Below, piece after piece: positions 1 to 8,024 of a stretch of DNA of 40,206 nucleotides. The notes beneath the pieces are model-generated. The model had not been told where the DNA came from and made no database searches. It saw nothing but the letters and a program-made list of their open reading frames with translations. Origin of the DNA: Dolichospermum sp. UHCC 0259 (GTDB lineage: Bacteria > Cyanobacteriota > Cyanobacteriia > Cyanobacteriales > Nostocaceae); the NCBI RefSeq assembly GCF_009711935.1, contig NZ_VIKX01000005.1, positions 16,130 to 56,335 on the forward strand. Reading direction: 5' to 3'. A program made the translations under genes and the position numbers. The number at the start of each line of letters is the position of its first letter. Position 1 is the stretch's first letter.

Positions 1-42
1 TCTACTCCTCCACTCCCCCTACTCCTCTACTCCCTGTTCCCT
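1..42. repeat. Pyrimidine-rich short tandem repeat
   Basis: The window opens inside a run of imperfect CTACTCCTC/CACTCCC units, the same style of low-complexity repeat seen at 5.4, 13.25, 18.9 and 33.0 kb. The upstream boundary is cut off. From 43 to 283 I see only AT-rich spacer upstream of the first gene. Confidence 0.6.
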
Positions 43-283
43 AAAAACCCAGATCACAAGTGTGTAAACTTTGACTCAGTTAAGAATCAATTCAAACCTG
101 AGTTTACACAATATAGCAATTTGGGAAGATTTGTAACAAATTAACTATTACAGTTTAGCCTAAAATTTTGCTAACAAATACAAGTTTTTTCAATTACCAC
201 TCGATGGTGGAGAAGATAGAAAATACTAAATGAACAAATACTCAACATTTGTTAAATTATTAATTAATATTCACTAATACACC

Positions 284-958
284 ATGACGAGCAGCGAACT
301 GGAGCGATACTACAGAATCTTAGAATTAGAGCCAGGGGCTACACTCGAACAGATAAACCAGGCTTACAAAGATTTAGTGTTTGTTTGGCATCCAGACCGT
401 CTCCCCAAAGACAATCTCCGCTTACAACACAAAGCCCAGGAAAAGCTGAAATTATTTAATGAAGCGCGTGATAAACTGCGCTCTTTACGGGATAAACAGC
501 CTACTTCATCTTATTCTTCACCACCTCCAGCCCATAAACCACCATCTACATACTCTTATCCACCACACACAACCCATCAACAACCACAGCCAAATTCAGA
601 TTTAAGCGGTAAAGATTTTAGTCGTGCTAATTTGAGTAACCGGGATTTATCAGGCAGAAACTTGAGCTATGCAAATTTAAGTGGGTCTAATCTTAGTGAT
701 ACCTTTATGCACAAGGTGATTCTCAGAGGTGCGGATTTGTCAGAAGCCAATTTATTTAGAGCTAACTTACTTTTAGCAGATTTAAGAGATGCCAATTTAC
801 GCTCGGCTAATTTGATTGGTGCGGATCTTAGCGGTGCTGACTTGCGGGGTGCTGACTTGACAGGAGCGAGAATTCGTTCAGGCGATCGCCTACTGGTAAA
901 ATTGATTGGAGCTAAATTAGCTGGGGCCATCATGCCTGATGGTATAATTCATACCTAA
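284..958 (+). CDS. J-domain protein fused to pentapeptide repeats
   Basis: A 224-residue protein in three parts. Residues about 8-68 form a DnaJ J-domain, with the HPD tripeptide at H36-P37-D38 in the context VWHPDRL; this motif stimulates the ATPase of Hsp70/DnaK. Residues about 72-105 are a Pro/Ser/Tyr/His-rich linker. Residues about 106-205 are pentapeptide repeats of the A(D/N)LxX type, which fold as a right-handed quadrilateral beta-helix. The end carries IMPDGIIH, a closing motif also seen in the two pentapeptide proteins at 8.0-9.3 kb. No signal peptide is visible, so it should be cytoplasmic. I infer that it targets DnaK to a partner bound by the repeat domain; the partner is unknown. 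The J-domain call is firm, the biological role is not. Confidence 0.9.
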   Translation: MTSSELERYYRILELEPGATLEQINQAYKDLVFVWHPDRLPKDNLRLQHKAQEKLKLFNEARDKLRSLRDKQPTSSYSSPPPAHKPPSTYSYPPHTTHQQPQPNSDLSGKDFSRANLSNRDLSGRNLSYANLSGSNLSDTFMHKVILRGADLSEANLFRANLLLADLRDANLRSANLIGADLSGADLRGADLTGARIRSGDRLLVKLIGAKLAGAIMPDGIIHT

Positions 959-1330
959 TAACAATCCCAGAACCTAAAAAGCAAGTTAAAATTACTGACA
1001 ATATAAAAAACTTAGTAATCTTTCTTGCTAATTAGATTACCAGTGAGTACCATAGTCATAGTCATTAAAATTAATAATATAGCCATAACCCATAATATGT
1101 GAGAGAATCTACTTCCTGCTCTTTGACTTCAGAAGTCAAGTTTACATACGAAATAGGAATGCTGTATTCACAAAATTTAATGATCAATGTGGCTTCCTTC
1201 TCAGGTTATATATTTGAATAGGCAGAAAATTTAAAGTAAAACTAATACTTATTAGTCAAAAACTTTTGGATTTCTGTACTATTGACGGTTGACTGGTAAT
1301 TGTTAAAAATAATTTATTTTAGTTCTATTA
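959..1330. other. Intergenic spacer, no supported gene
   Basis: These 372 bases are AT-rich with no convincing gene. A short palindrome, TTGACTTCAGAAGTCAA, lies near 1122-1138. A minus-strand reading frame of 18 codons near 1040-1096 is rich in Gly, Tyr and Asp but has no other support. The 3' part presumably holds the promoter of the gene at 1331. Confidence 0.4.
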
Positions 1331-2161
1331 ATGACCATGAACATTGCAATTATTGGCTGTGGTTATGTAGGTTGTGCAGTTAGCAAATATTGGCAGTCAA
1401 ACAGTAATTTTATGTTGACTGCAACTACCACTAGCCCAGAACGTATCCCTACCTTAGAAACAGTAGCACAAAGAGTTATTGTCACATCAGGTAATGATTT
1501 AGAAAGTTTGAAAGCCGTATTAAAAAATCAAGAAATTGTCTTATTAAGTGTTGGGGCAAAGAATGCAGATTCTTATGAAGAAACCTATGTAGATACTGCG
1601 AAAACTCTAGTTTCTCTTTTACCCCAATTCCCCCATATTCACCAAGTCATATATACAAGTAGTTATTCAATTTATGGAGATAGAAATGGTATCTGGGTAG
1701 ACGAAGAAAGCCCACCAGCACCAGCAAATCGTAATTCTCAACTACTAAGAAAAACAGAAGATATATTATTATCAGCCAACAATGAAAATACCCGCATTTG
1801 TATTTTACGGTTAGGTGGTATTTATGGAACAGGTAGAGAATTGGTAAAAATCTTTGCTAGAGCCGCAGGAACAACTCGTCCCGGTAATGGAGAAGATATC
1901 ACCAATTGGATTCACCTTGATGATATTGTTAACACCATAGAATTTGCTCGTGAGCATCGCTTACAAGGCATTTATAATCTTGTAGATGATAGTCATCTCA
2001 CAAATAAAGAATTACTTGATAATGTGATGACAAAAAACAACTTACCTAAAGTTAGTTGGGATGCAGATAATAAAAATATTCGCCCCTATAATGCCTGGGT
2101 ATCCAATCAAAAGCTTAAAGATGCGGGATATCAATTCATGCACCCGCAAATAATTTTTTAG
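1331..2161 (+). CDS. NAD-dependent epimerase/dehydratase-like protein (YeeZ type)
   Basis: A 276-residue extended/atypical SDR protein. The N-terminus has the dinucleotide-binding signature IAIIGCGYVGCAV (GxGxxG), followed by a Rossmann pattern. YTSSYSIYGD gives the active-site Tyr segment (the classical YxxxK lysine is not evident), and RLGGIYGTGRE and NWIHLDDIV are typical of the epimerase superfamily. It resembles the YeeZ/SDR_a5 group of nucleoside-diphosphate-sugar epimerase-like proteins; the substrate is unknown. ATG codons at 1331 and 1337 are both possible starts. The gene at 2183 follows after 21 bases on the same strand, so the two are probably co-transcribed. Confidence 0.85.
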   Translation: MTMNIAIIGCGYVGCAVSKYWQSNSNFMLTATTTSPERIPTLETVAQRVIVTSGNDLESLKAVLKNQEIVLLSVGAKNADSYEETYVDTAKTLVSLLPQFPHIHQVIYTSSYSIYGDRNGIWVDEESPPAPANRNSQLLRKTEDILLSANNENTRICILRLGGIYGTGRELVKIFARAAGTTRPGNGEDITNWIHLDDIVNTIEFAREHRLQGIYNLVDDSHLTNKELLDNVMTKNNLPKVSWDADNKNIRPYNAWVSNQKLKDAGYQFMHPQIIF

Positions 2162-2182
2162 TCCTCATTCTCAATTATCATC

Positions 2183-3112
2183 ATGTCATCATCTACAATT
2201 AACAACGGAACACCATTGCCAACCCAGTATTATTCTTGGCAAAACTATCGTTGTGCTTACGAAATTCATCAACCTCTCAATTCTCCAGCAGCGGGCATTC
2301 CTTTACTTTTAATTCATCCTATCGGTGTAGGTTTATCACGGCAATTTTGGCAACGATTTTGCCGAGAATGGTATGATAAAAATCACCAAAATTACATCTA
2401 TAATCCCGACTTATTGGGATGTGGTGAAAGTGATATGCCAGCCTTAGCACATACGCCAATTAACTGGGCAAAACAGTTACAATACTTCTTGCAAACTGTA
2501 ATTAAACAACCCGTTATTATCGTAGTTCAAGGAGCTTTATTACCAGTTGCTATTGAATTAGTAAAACTAGAAAAAGACTTAATTGCTGGGTTAGTCTTAT
2601 CTGATCCTACCTCTCGTCCAGTTATTACTAAAACTGCCCCCAAATGGCAACAAAACTTACTTTGGAGTATTTTCAAATCTCCTATAGGTAATGCCTTTTT
2701 TCGCTATGCCCGTACTCGCAAATTTTTACATTCTTTCTCATCTGAAAAATTATTTGCTCTTGGGGAAAACGTTGATGATGAATGGCTAAATACTCTCATG
2801 GCAGATGCTAAAAATATGAATGGGCGTTATGCTGTGTTTGCTTTTTTAGCCAGATTTTGGCAAAGGGATTACAGTCATGATATCGCCTCAATTCCTCACC
2901 GCACATTATTAGTTGTAGGAGAAAAAGCTCGCGGCATTAGTAAAGAAAGTAAACCAGAAACTCCTGATGAAAGATTAGCATATTATTTGAATTGCTTACC
3001 TCAAGGTCAGGGAGTAAAAATCATTGGCAAGAATGTTATGCCCTATGAATATACTCAAGCATTTGTTGAGGTAGTATCACCATTTATAGATTCTATTTCA
3101 AGCGCTATTTAA
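2183..3112 (+). CDS. Alpha/beta-hydrolase-fold protein without canonical nucleophile
   Basis: A 309-residue alpha/beta-fold protein. The oxyanion-hole region reads LLLIHPIGVGLSRQFWQRF and is followed by YNPDLLGCGESDMP, both standard for the family. The nucleophile elbow, normally GxSxG, reads VVQGALLP, so the position expected to be Ser appears to be Gly. The C-terminal cap/His region (GKNVMPYEYTQAFVEVV) also lacks an obvious catalytic His. It could be a non-hydrolytic relative acting as a binding or scaffold protein, or use another residue. It lies 21 bases downstream of the SDR gene on the same strand. The fold call is good; the activity is open. Confidence 0.8.
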   Translation: MSSSTINNGTPLPTQYYSWQNYRCAYEIHQPLNSPAAGIPLLLIHPIGVGLSRQFWQRFCREWYDKNHQNYIYNPDLLGCGESDMPALAHTPINWAKQLQYFLQTVIKQPVIIVVQGALLPVAIELVKLEKDLIAGLVLSDPTSRPVITKTAPKWQQNLLWSIFKSPIGNAFFRYARTRKFLHSFSSEKLFALGENVDDEWLNTLMADAKNMNGRYAVFAFLARFWQRDYSHDIASIPHRTLLVVGEKARGISKESKPETPDERLAYYLNCLPQGQGVKIIGKNVMPYEYTQAFVEVVSPFIDSISSAI

Positions 3113-3119
3113 AATTTCA

Positions 3120-4031
3120 TTATTTATTCACAGTAGGAGTTAAGCTGATTAAATCATCAATATTTCGTTTCATTGTTGTGCAAATTGCGTCCAAAGGTAA
3201 ATCATTTTCGTCATAACCAAAGGGATTTTCAATTTCTAACCCAATGGCTTCAATACCTAACAACGTAAAGCTAACCAAAGCAGAAATTAACCCAGTCCAC
3301 CAGTCCAGACTCTGGACGATTTGAAATGGCAATAGGAAGCAATACAGCAATAATAATTGTTTGAGGTGAATAGCATAAGCCAGCGGCATTGGTGTTCTTA
3401 AAATTCGTTCACAAGAACCTAAATTATCTACTAACAGATTTAATAATTCCTGCATAGATGTCAGTTGATAACTATTAATATAATTACGGTTATATTGCTG
3501 TTGTAAATAATCGCTAATCCAAAAGGCAATCTCTAAAGGCGGATTATTGATAATCTTCAGAGTGATGTATTTAGAATCTGGCATTAATGCTTCTAAATCA
3601 CTACTTATAGGTTCACTTCGTAAATGTAGTTTTGTCGCTATGGCAAAACCTACAAGTAAGTTTAAAGCCTCAATTTTATGATCTTTATCTTCTGGTTCTT
3701 TTTCATCAATAGATACCCAAATTTGTCGAGCTAAATTACGGATAGTATTGACTATTGCCCCCCAGCATTTTCTCCCTTCCCAAAAACGTTCATAGGCTGT
3801 ATTAGTACGAAATACTAATAACAAACCCAAAACTATACTAGGAATAACACTCCCTAAAATTGGTTGAGAAACGGGAATTTTTAAATGATAAAGTATAGAA
3901 ATTAAAACTCCAAATGCACCGCACAAAAGCACCCGTTTGTAAATCGCCGCAATAACTGATCCTTTTATTTGTAAAGCACTTTCAAACCAGGGCAGTCTTT
4001 TCTCTAACATAAAATCCTTTGATACATCCAA
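3120..4031 (-). CDS. Bestrophin-like anion channel family protein
   Basis: A 303-residue integral membrane protein of the bestrophin/UPF0187 family. The family signature RTNTAYERFWEGRKCWG is near residues 75-91. The N-terminal half has hydrophobic segments around residues 28-50 and 58-73, and a second pair lies at about 225-262 (LLLLYCFLLPFQIV and WTGLISALVSFTLLGIEAIG). It ends with IENPFGYDENDLPLDAIC, the usual end motif of bacterial bestrophins. Bacterial members form pentameric ion channels; some cyanobacterial and plastid members conduct chloride or bicarbonate across thylakoid membranes. Selectivity cannot be read from sequence. The gene converges on 2183-3112 with a 7-base gap. Confidence 0.88.
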   Translation of the reverse strand: MDVSKDFMLEKRLPWFESALQIKGSVIAAIYKRVLLCGAFGVLISILYHLKIPVSQPILGSVIPSIVLGLLLVFRTNTAYERFWEGRKCWGAIVNTIRNLARQIWVSIDEKEPEDKDHKIEALNLLVGFAIATKLHLRSEPISSDLEALMPDSKYITLKIINNPPLEIAFWISDYLQQQYNRNYINSYQLTSMQELLNLLVDNLGSCERILRTPMPLAYAIHLKQLLLLYCFLLPFQIVQSLDWWTGLISALVSFTLLGIEAIGLEIENPFGYDENDLPLDAICTTMKRNIDDLISLTPTVNK

Positions 4032-4087
4032 GATGAGATAAAATATACAAAAAATTGTGAGATATAACCATACTTAATTAAAAATCC

Positions 4088-4465
4088 TTAACTAAAACCT
4101 AAGTTTTCCATAAGTTTAGTTAAAGAAATACCATGTATTTTGGCTAATTCTGCCATATATTCTATACGTTGCGCTTGTAGTTTATCTATCTGTTCTCCCA
4201 GATATAATAATGCTTGATATTCTTCTTTTGTTAATATTTCTACTTCTCTTTTATTTATTAACTTTTCATTATTATTATCTGTGGTATCTTGATATGGTTG
4301 CAAAAATAATTGTGCTTCATTTTTGAGCAAACAAGCTGCTTTTTTATGAGTACGCAAAACTACAAGTTGACAAACAAACTGCTCTAAATTTGGTTGGGTT
4401 AACTGTTCAACGGCGTTTAGGAGTTGTTCTGAAGATAATTGGACTTCAACGTTTATGCTTGGCAT
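4088..4465 (-). CDS. Conserved cyanobacterial hypothetical protein
   Basis: A 125-residue soluble protein that I do not recognise as a named family. The N-terminus, INVEVQLSSEQLLNAVEQLT, predicts a beta strand followed by amphipathic helix. The middle is a low-complexity Asn/Asp/Lys stretch, and the C-terminal third is Leu/Glu-rich and probably helical (YLGEQIDKLQAQRIEYMAEL). Proteins of this shape are often encoded next to toxin-like or small regulatory proteins in cyanobacteria, but no partner is visible here. It lies 56 bases upstream of the bestrophin gene on the same strand. Confidence 0.65.
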   Translation of the reverse strand: MPSINVEVQLSSEQLLNAVEQLTQPNLEQFVCQLVVLRTHKKAACLLKNEAQLFLQPYQDTTDNNNEKLINKREVEILTKEEYQALLYLGEQIDKLQAQRIEYMAELAKIHGISLTKLMENLGFS

Positions 4466-4729
4466 CTTTTTTAACTTACCAGCTATGTTGCCAATATCTT
4501 ATCAAGTTTTTGGTATTTTCACCAATAAAAAATCAGTGTAATGGTATGGCTTTCTGGTAACTATGAAAACCTTGCAATTTATGATTGTTGCATGGCTTTT
4601 TTCCTTCTGACTACTGGGTTTTAAGCAAAGCTAAACTGTTAGCAGACCCTATTTTCAAGTCAGTCGTGGAGAAAATTAACAGAAAAATCAGTTGTGTAAT
4701 TAGTTCTGTTCGATTACTTATAATTTGTA

Positions 4730-4802
4730 TGGAGCTAAGCGGATTCGAACCGCTGACCCCCTCAATGCCATTGAGGTGCGCTACCAACTGCGCTATAACC
4801 CC
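4730..4802 (-). tRNA. tRNA-Ala (GGC anticodon)
   Basis: Read on the minus strand, the 73 bases fold as a complete cloverleaf: acceptor stem GGGGTTA/TAGCTCC, D arm with GCGC/GCGC, anticodon stem CCTCA/TGAGG with loop ATGGCAT (anticodon GGC), and T arm AGCGG-TTCGAAT-CCGCT. The acceptor stem contains the G3:U70 wobble pair that is the identity element for alanyl-tRNA synthetase. The discriminator base is A and the CCA end is not encoded. No variable-arm extension or intron is seen. Confidence 0.97.
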
Positions 4803-5217
4803 GAAATCCTAATTCACTAAGCACAAAGGCTTATTGGTTAGTTTTTATTTGTGTCTTTTGTGAATTATATATCAATTGATGCCAATTCAGTCAAGATATT
4901 TATATTAAGAAATGTTAATTGACACTCTCAGATATAAAGACACTGAGATTCTTTAATCAATGAGCCAACTTACAATTGCTGGATTACTCCAACAAAAACA
5001 GAGGTCGATTCTCCTAAAGCGTTAATTCCGGTATGCCCTACCGTACTCGATTTTTGTATTTCATTTTTCACCAAATTTAGCTTTCCTAAACTGCAATACT
5101 GTTATGTATGACTACGCACTCAACCAAATTAGTTAAGTTTTTACGTTGTTTAGTTATACTTAAATTCTAGAATCTTTAAAACTGTATCACACCTACTGTT
5201 ACTAGTCAAGAGCTTGA
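4803..5217. other. Intergenic spacer upstream of tRNA-Ala
   Basis: This stretch has no supported gene. An ATG-started frame at 4960-5025 encodes 21 residues (MSQLTIAGLLQQKQ...) and then stops; it could be the stump of a lost gene but has no further support. The tRNA promoter must lie within the part nearest 4803. Confidence 0.4.
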
Positions 5218-5290
5218 GCGAATAAATTCGCCCGTGTCGCTTATATCTCAGCACTAAAGTAACTGAGCTTTACGCTTACCGAGTAATCTT
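5218..5290 (+). repeat. Decayed 3' end of HEARO/omega-RNA-like element
   Basis: This segment matches the last ~70 bases of the structured element at 20304-20376. It has a GCGAA-TAAA-TTCGC hairpin at 5218-5231, a conserved CGTGT.GCTT linker, a second hairpin with arms CTCAG and CTGAG at 5247-5267 around a TAAA core, and a CGCTTACCGAG tail. In the other copy the first hairpin is GTGAA-TAAA-TTCAC, so the base changes preserve pairing. I see no match upstream of 5218, so only the 3' end remains. No open reading frame follows it. Confidence 0.55.
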
Positions 5291-5355
5291 GTAATTAATT
5301 AACATTCACATTTCTCGCAATCAGTAGGTTGGTGTTAAAAATTGTGGTTATTACA

Positions 5356-5490
5356 GGGGAACAGGGAACAGGGAACAGGGAATAGGGAATAGGGAATAGG
5401 GAATAGGGAATAAAAATTACCCAACTTCCTTCTTCCTTCTTCCTTCTTTCTAACTCCTGAACTCCTGAACTCCTGAACTCCTGACTCCTT
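5356..5490. repeat. Heptamer/octamer tandem repeats (GGGAACA, AACTCCTG)
   Basis: Positions 5356-5412 hold about eight purine-rich heptamers, first GGGAACA and then GGGAATA. Positions 5424-5450 are CTTC-rich, and 5453-5490 hold AACTCCTG octamers that end just before the stop of the phosphohexomutase gene. These are cyanobacterial short tandemly repeated repeats; function unknown. Unit number is likely variable between strains. Confidence 0.8.
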
Positions 5491-5496
5491 GATTCG

Positions 5497-6924
5497 CTAA
5501 CCTAACTTAGCAATTTCACTTTCCATGAATTTAGCAATCTGGCTAAGTTTTTCTGATGAGTTGGTTTCCATGTAAACTCTCACCAAAGGTTCTGTCCCAG
5601 AAGGACGCAGCAACACCCAGCTACCCTCTTCTAAATACAGTTTAATACCATCTTTTCTTCCCACCTCTTTCACCTTAATTCCTGCCACTTCTGAAGGCGG
5701 ATTTTGGGTATAAGAGTTGATGACTGCGACTTTGTGATCTTCCGTTAGGTGTAAATCCAAGCGATTGTTATATAGTGGTCCATCAGCTTCGGCGATCGCT
5801 TCCTGTACCAACTGACTCAAAGGCTTACCTTCATAGGCGATCGCCTCAGCTACTAGCATATCTGCTAAAACCCCGTCTTTTTCAGGAATATGCCCAATGA
5901 TACTTAAACCACCGGATTCTTCTCCACCAATCAAAACGGCGGTTTCCCGCATTTTCTCGCCAATGTATTTAAAACCTACCGCAGTTTCATAAATTTGCAA
6001 GCCATACTTGGCAGCGAAATTATCTAATAAGTGCGTAGTTGCCACAGTGCGAACAATTGCCCCACTCTTACCCTTGTTTTTTATCAAATGTCGTGCTAGA
6101 ACTAACAGCACTGTATTGGGAGTGAGGACATTACCCTGTTCATCAACAATACCAAAGCGATCGCTATCACCATCGGTAGCCAAACCTAAATCCGCATGAT
6201 CAGCCCTCACGGCTGCCACCAACTCAACTAACTGTTCCCCTTTGGGTTCAGGCATACCACCGCCAAACAGCACATCTCGCCAATCGTGGAAACTTTCTAA
6301 TTGACAACCACAGTGTTGCAAGACTTCATCTAAATAGCCCCGTGAGGTAGAATAAAGGGCATCATACTTGACCTTTAAATTTGCACTTTTAATTTTTTCC
6401 ACATCCAACAAGGTGTAGATAAAATTTAGATAATCGGGCTTGGGATCAAAAGTAGAAATTGTCCCAGATGGGTTACTTCCAGGTAACTCGTCCGATGCTG
6501 TTTCTATGTTGGCGACAATAGTATCAGTAATTTCTGGAGTTGCCGGACCTGCATAATCGGGAATATATTTAATCCCACAATAGGGTGCAGGATTATGACT
6601 AGCAGTAAACATCAAAGCCCCTGCGGAATCGAGCAGGCGGGCATTGTAGGCAATTACTGGGGTGGGACAATCCCGATCAGTAATTTTTACATTCCAGCCC
6701 AAATCCGCCAAAACTGCGGCAGATGACCGGGCGAACTCGTCAGCTAAAAACCGCGTATCGTAGGCAATTAAAACAGGTTTGTCCTTACTATAGGCAGTTT
6801 CCAGATAACTAGCGATCGCTCTCGTTACTTTCCGCACATTGGGAAAAGTAAAATCATCAGCAATAATTCCGCGCCATCCATCAGTACCAAACTTTATCTT
6901 ACCGGAATTGCTAGGGTTACTCAT
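5497..6924 (-). CDS. Phosphoglucomutase/phosphomannomutase family protein
   Basis: A 475-residue alpha-D-phosphohexomutase with all four active-site motifs. The phosphoserine loop is TASHNP at residues 107-112, with S109 the phosphorylated residue. The metal-binding loop is DGDSDR at 251-256, the sugar-binding loop GEESGG at 334-339, and the phosphate-binding loop RPSGTEP at 440-446. The enzyme interconverts hexose-1-phosphate and hexose-6-phosphate in the cytoplasm, feeding glycogen, cell-wall and exopolysaccharide precursors. The GEESGG loop is generally associated with glucose/mannose substrates, but paralogues such as GlmM are hard to exclude by eye. The chosen ATG gives the standard N-terminus KFGTDGWRGI. 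It is divergent from the nuclease gene at 7047 with a 122-base gap. Confidence 0.93.
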   Translation of the reverse strand: MSNPSNSGKIKFGTDGWRGIIADDFTFPNVRKVTRAIASYLETAYSKDKPVLIAYDTRFLADEFARSSAAVLADLGWNVKITDRDCPTPVIAYNARLLDSAGALMFTASHNPAPYCGIKYIPDYAGPATPEITDTIVANIETASDELPGSNPSGTISTFDPKPDYLNFIYTLLDVEKIKSANLKVKYDALYSTSRGYLDEVLQHCGCQLESFHDWRDVLFGGGMPEPKGEQLVELVAAVRADHADLGLATDGDSDRFGIVDEQGNVLTPNTVLLVLARHLIKNKGKSGAIVRTVATTHLLDNFAAKYGLQIYETAVGFKYIGEKMRETAVLIGGEESGGLSIIGHIPEKDGVLADMLVAEAIAYEGKPLSQLVQEAIAEADGPLYNNRLDLHLTEDHKVAVINSYTQNPPSEVAGIKVKEVGRKDGIKLYLEEGSWVLLRPSGTEPLVRVYMETNSSEKLSQIAKFMESEIAKLG

Positions 6925-7046
6925 ATTGCCACTCTCTCCCGTGCATGATTATTGCTATTTACTATTAGGAAGCATCCCGCAAAGCTGTGGAACAGCCACT
7001 AAGCCGCAAGTATCCCCAAGGTAATTTCTCTCACTCTACATGAGCA

Positions 7047-7916
7047 ATGTCAACCCCCGATAGACCCTTTGTTAGTTACCACCTTTGGTCTTTATTTGCC
7101 CCCAGCCGGGGACAGGAACATTGGCATTGCCAAATGAGAAGAGGATTTATCAAAGCGCGACAACATGAACCCGAAGTTAAAGCTTTATTGACAACAGCCA
7201 CCCCACCCCAGCGCATTGGCATTCTTGCCCAAAAAGGTGTGTATGAGTTTCATCGTCATTTGCATTGGTTAACTCAGGTTGATGGTGTGGAAAAAGTGGC
7301 GAGGTTGTTGGGATTGAGTCAGACTCATGAAACAGTTAAATATCGGGTATTACAAATTTTGAGAAAATATCAAAATGCCCCATTATTATTAGGTAAGCGG
7401 ATTCTGGAATTAACTGCGGGTGATGAAGGTTTTCCTAAACCGATTGTGATTGAAAAACAAGATTATTGCTTTCGGTTATATGCCGCTATGGACTGTATAT
7501 TTATTGAGTCTGATAGCACCTTACATATTTTAGATTTTAAAACTGGTAGATCGGCTTTTGACCACAGACAAGCACTAGTTTATTTACTCGCAGCCCGTTA
7601 TCTTTATCCTGGCAAACCCGCAGTTGCCTCTTTTTATAATTTGGAAGTTTGCAAAAAATCGGAATTAATTACTATTAGCAATAGTGAATTTAAAGATTTG
7701 GAATCGGAGTTAGCAAATATTGCCCATCAACATCAAGAAGATTTACAACAATACGAAGCTAAAAATAGTAACTTTAGTCAAATATTTCCCCCAAATCCGG
7801 GAAACCATTGCCGTTTTTGTGCTTTCAATTCTATCTGTGAATTCGCTGATTTAAAACTACCAAAATCTTATTCAATGCCAATTACAAAATCTCACCCTTC
7901 TCCCACATCTTCTTAG
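7047..7916 (+). CDS. PD-(D/E)XK nuclease, Cas4/RecB-like with Fe-S cysteines
   Basis: A 289-residue protein of the RecB/Cas4-like nuclease superfamily. The core is D149 (AAMDC), then LHILDFKTGR with D163 and K165 as the D-x-K metal-binding pair, and Q175 in the QALVYLLA helix. The C-terminus has CRFCAFNSIC (C255, C258, C264), which with C28 near the N-terminus forms the C...CxxC(x5)C pattern that holds a 4Fe-4S cluster in Cas4 and AddB. The family processes DNA ends with 5'-3' exonuclease polarity in studied members. No CRISPR array, cas1/cas2 or helicase is present in the window, so this is a stand-alone copy. Its role may be in repair. Confidence 0.85.
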   Translation: MSTPDRPFVSYHLWSLFAPSRGQEHWHCQMRRGFIKARQHEPEVKALLTTATPPQRIGILAQKGVYEFHRHLHWLTQVDGVEKVARLLGLSQTHETVKYRVLQILRKYQNAPLLLGKRILELTAGDEGFPKPIVIEKQDYCFRLYAAMDCIFIESDSTLHILDFKTGRSAFDHRQALVYLLAARYLYPGKPAVASFYNLEVCKKSELITISNSEFKDLESELANIAHQHQEDLQQYEAKNSNFSQIFPPNPGNHCRFCAFNSICEFADLKLPKSYSMPITKSHPSPTSS

Positions 7917-8024
7917 TATTATTTGGTGATTTGGAAAGTGAGGTCAAAAAGAGATTGCCAGAGGTTGAGTTGCACTATATTTGAGATTGGAAAAGAAATT
8001 GGCAGTAAAATGATAGTTTTGAAA

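Noticed and set aside
1040-1096. 18-residue minus-strand frame MGYGYIINFNDYDYGTHW
   Set aside because: A Gly/Tyr/Asp-rich microprotein is possible, but no ribosome site or neighbour supports it.
4585-4812. 75-codon frame across the tRNA-Ala gene
   Set aside because: The frame runs through the antisense of the tRNA and has no similarity to a protein family.
4960-5025. 21-residue frame MSQLTIAGLLQQKQ...
   Set aside because: Could be a gene stump, but it is too short and lacks a ribosome-binding site; left as spacer.
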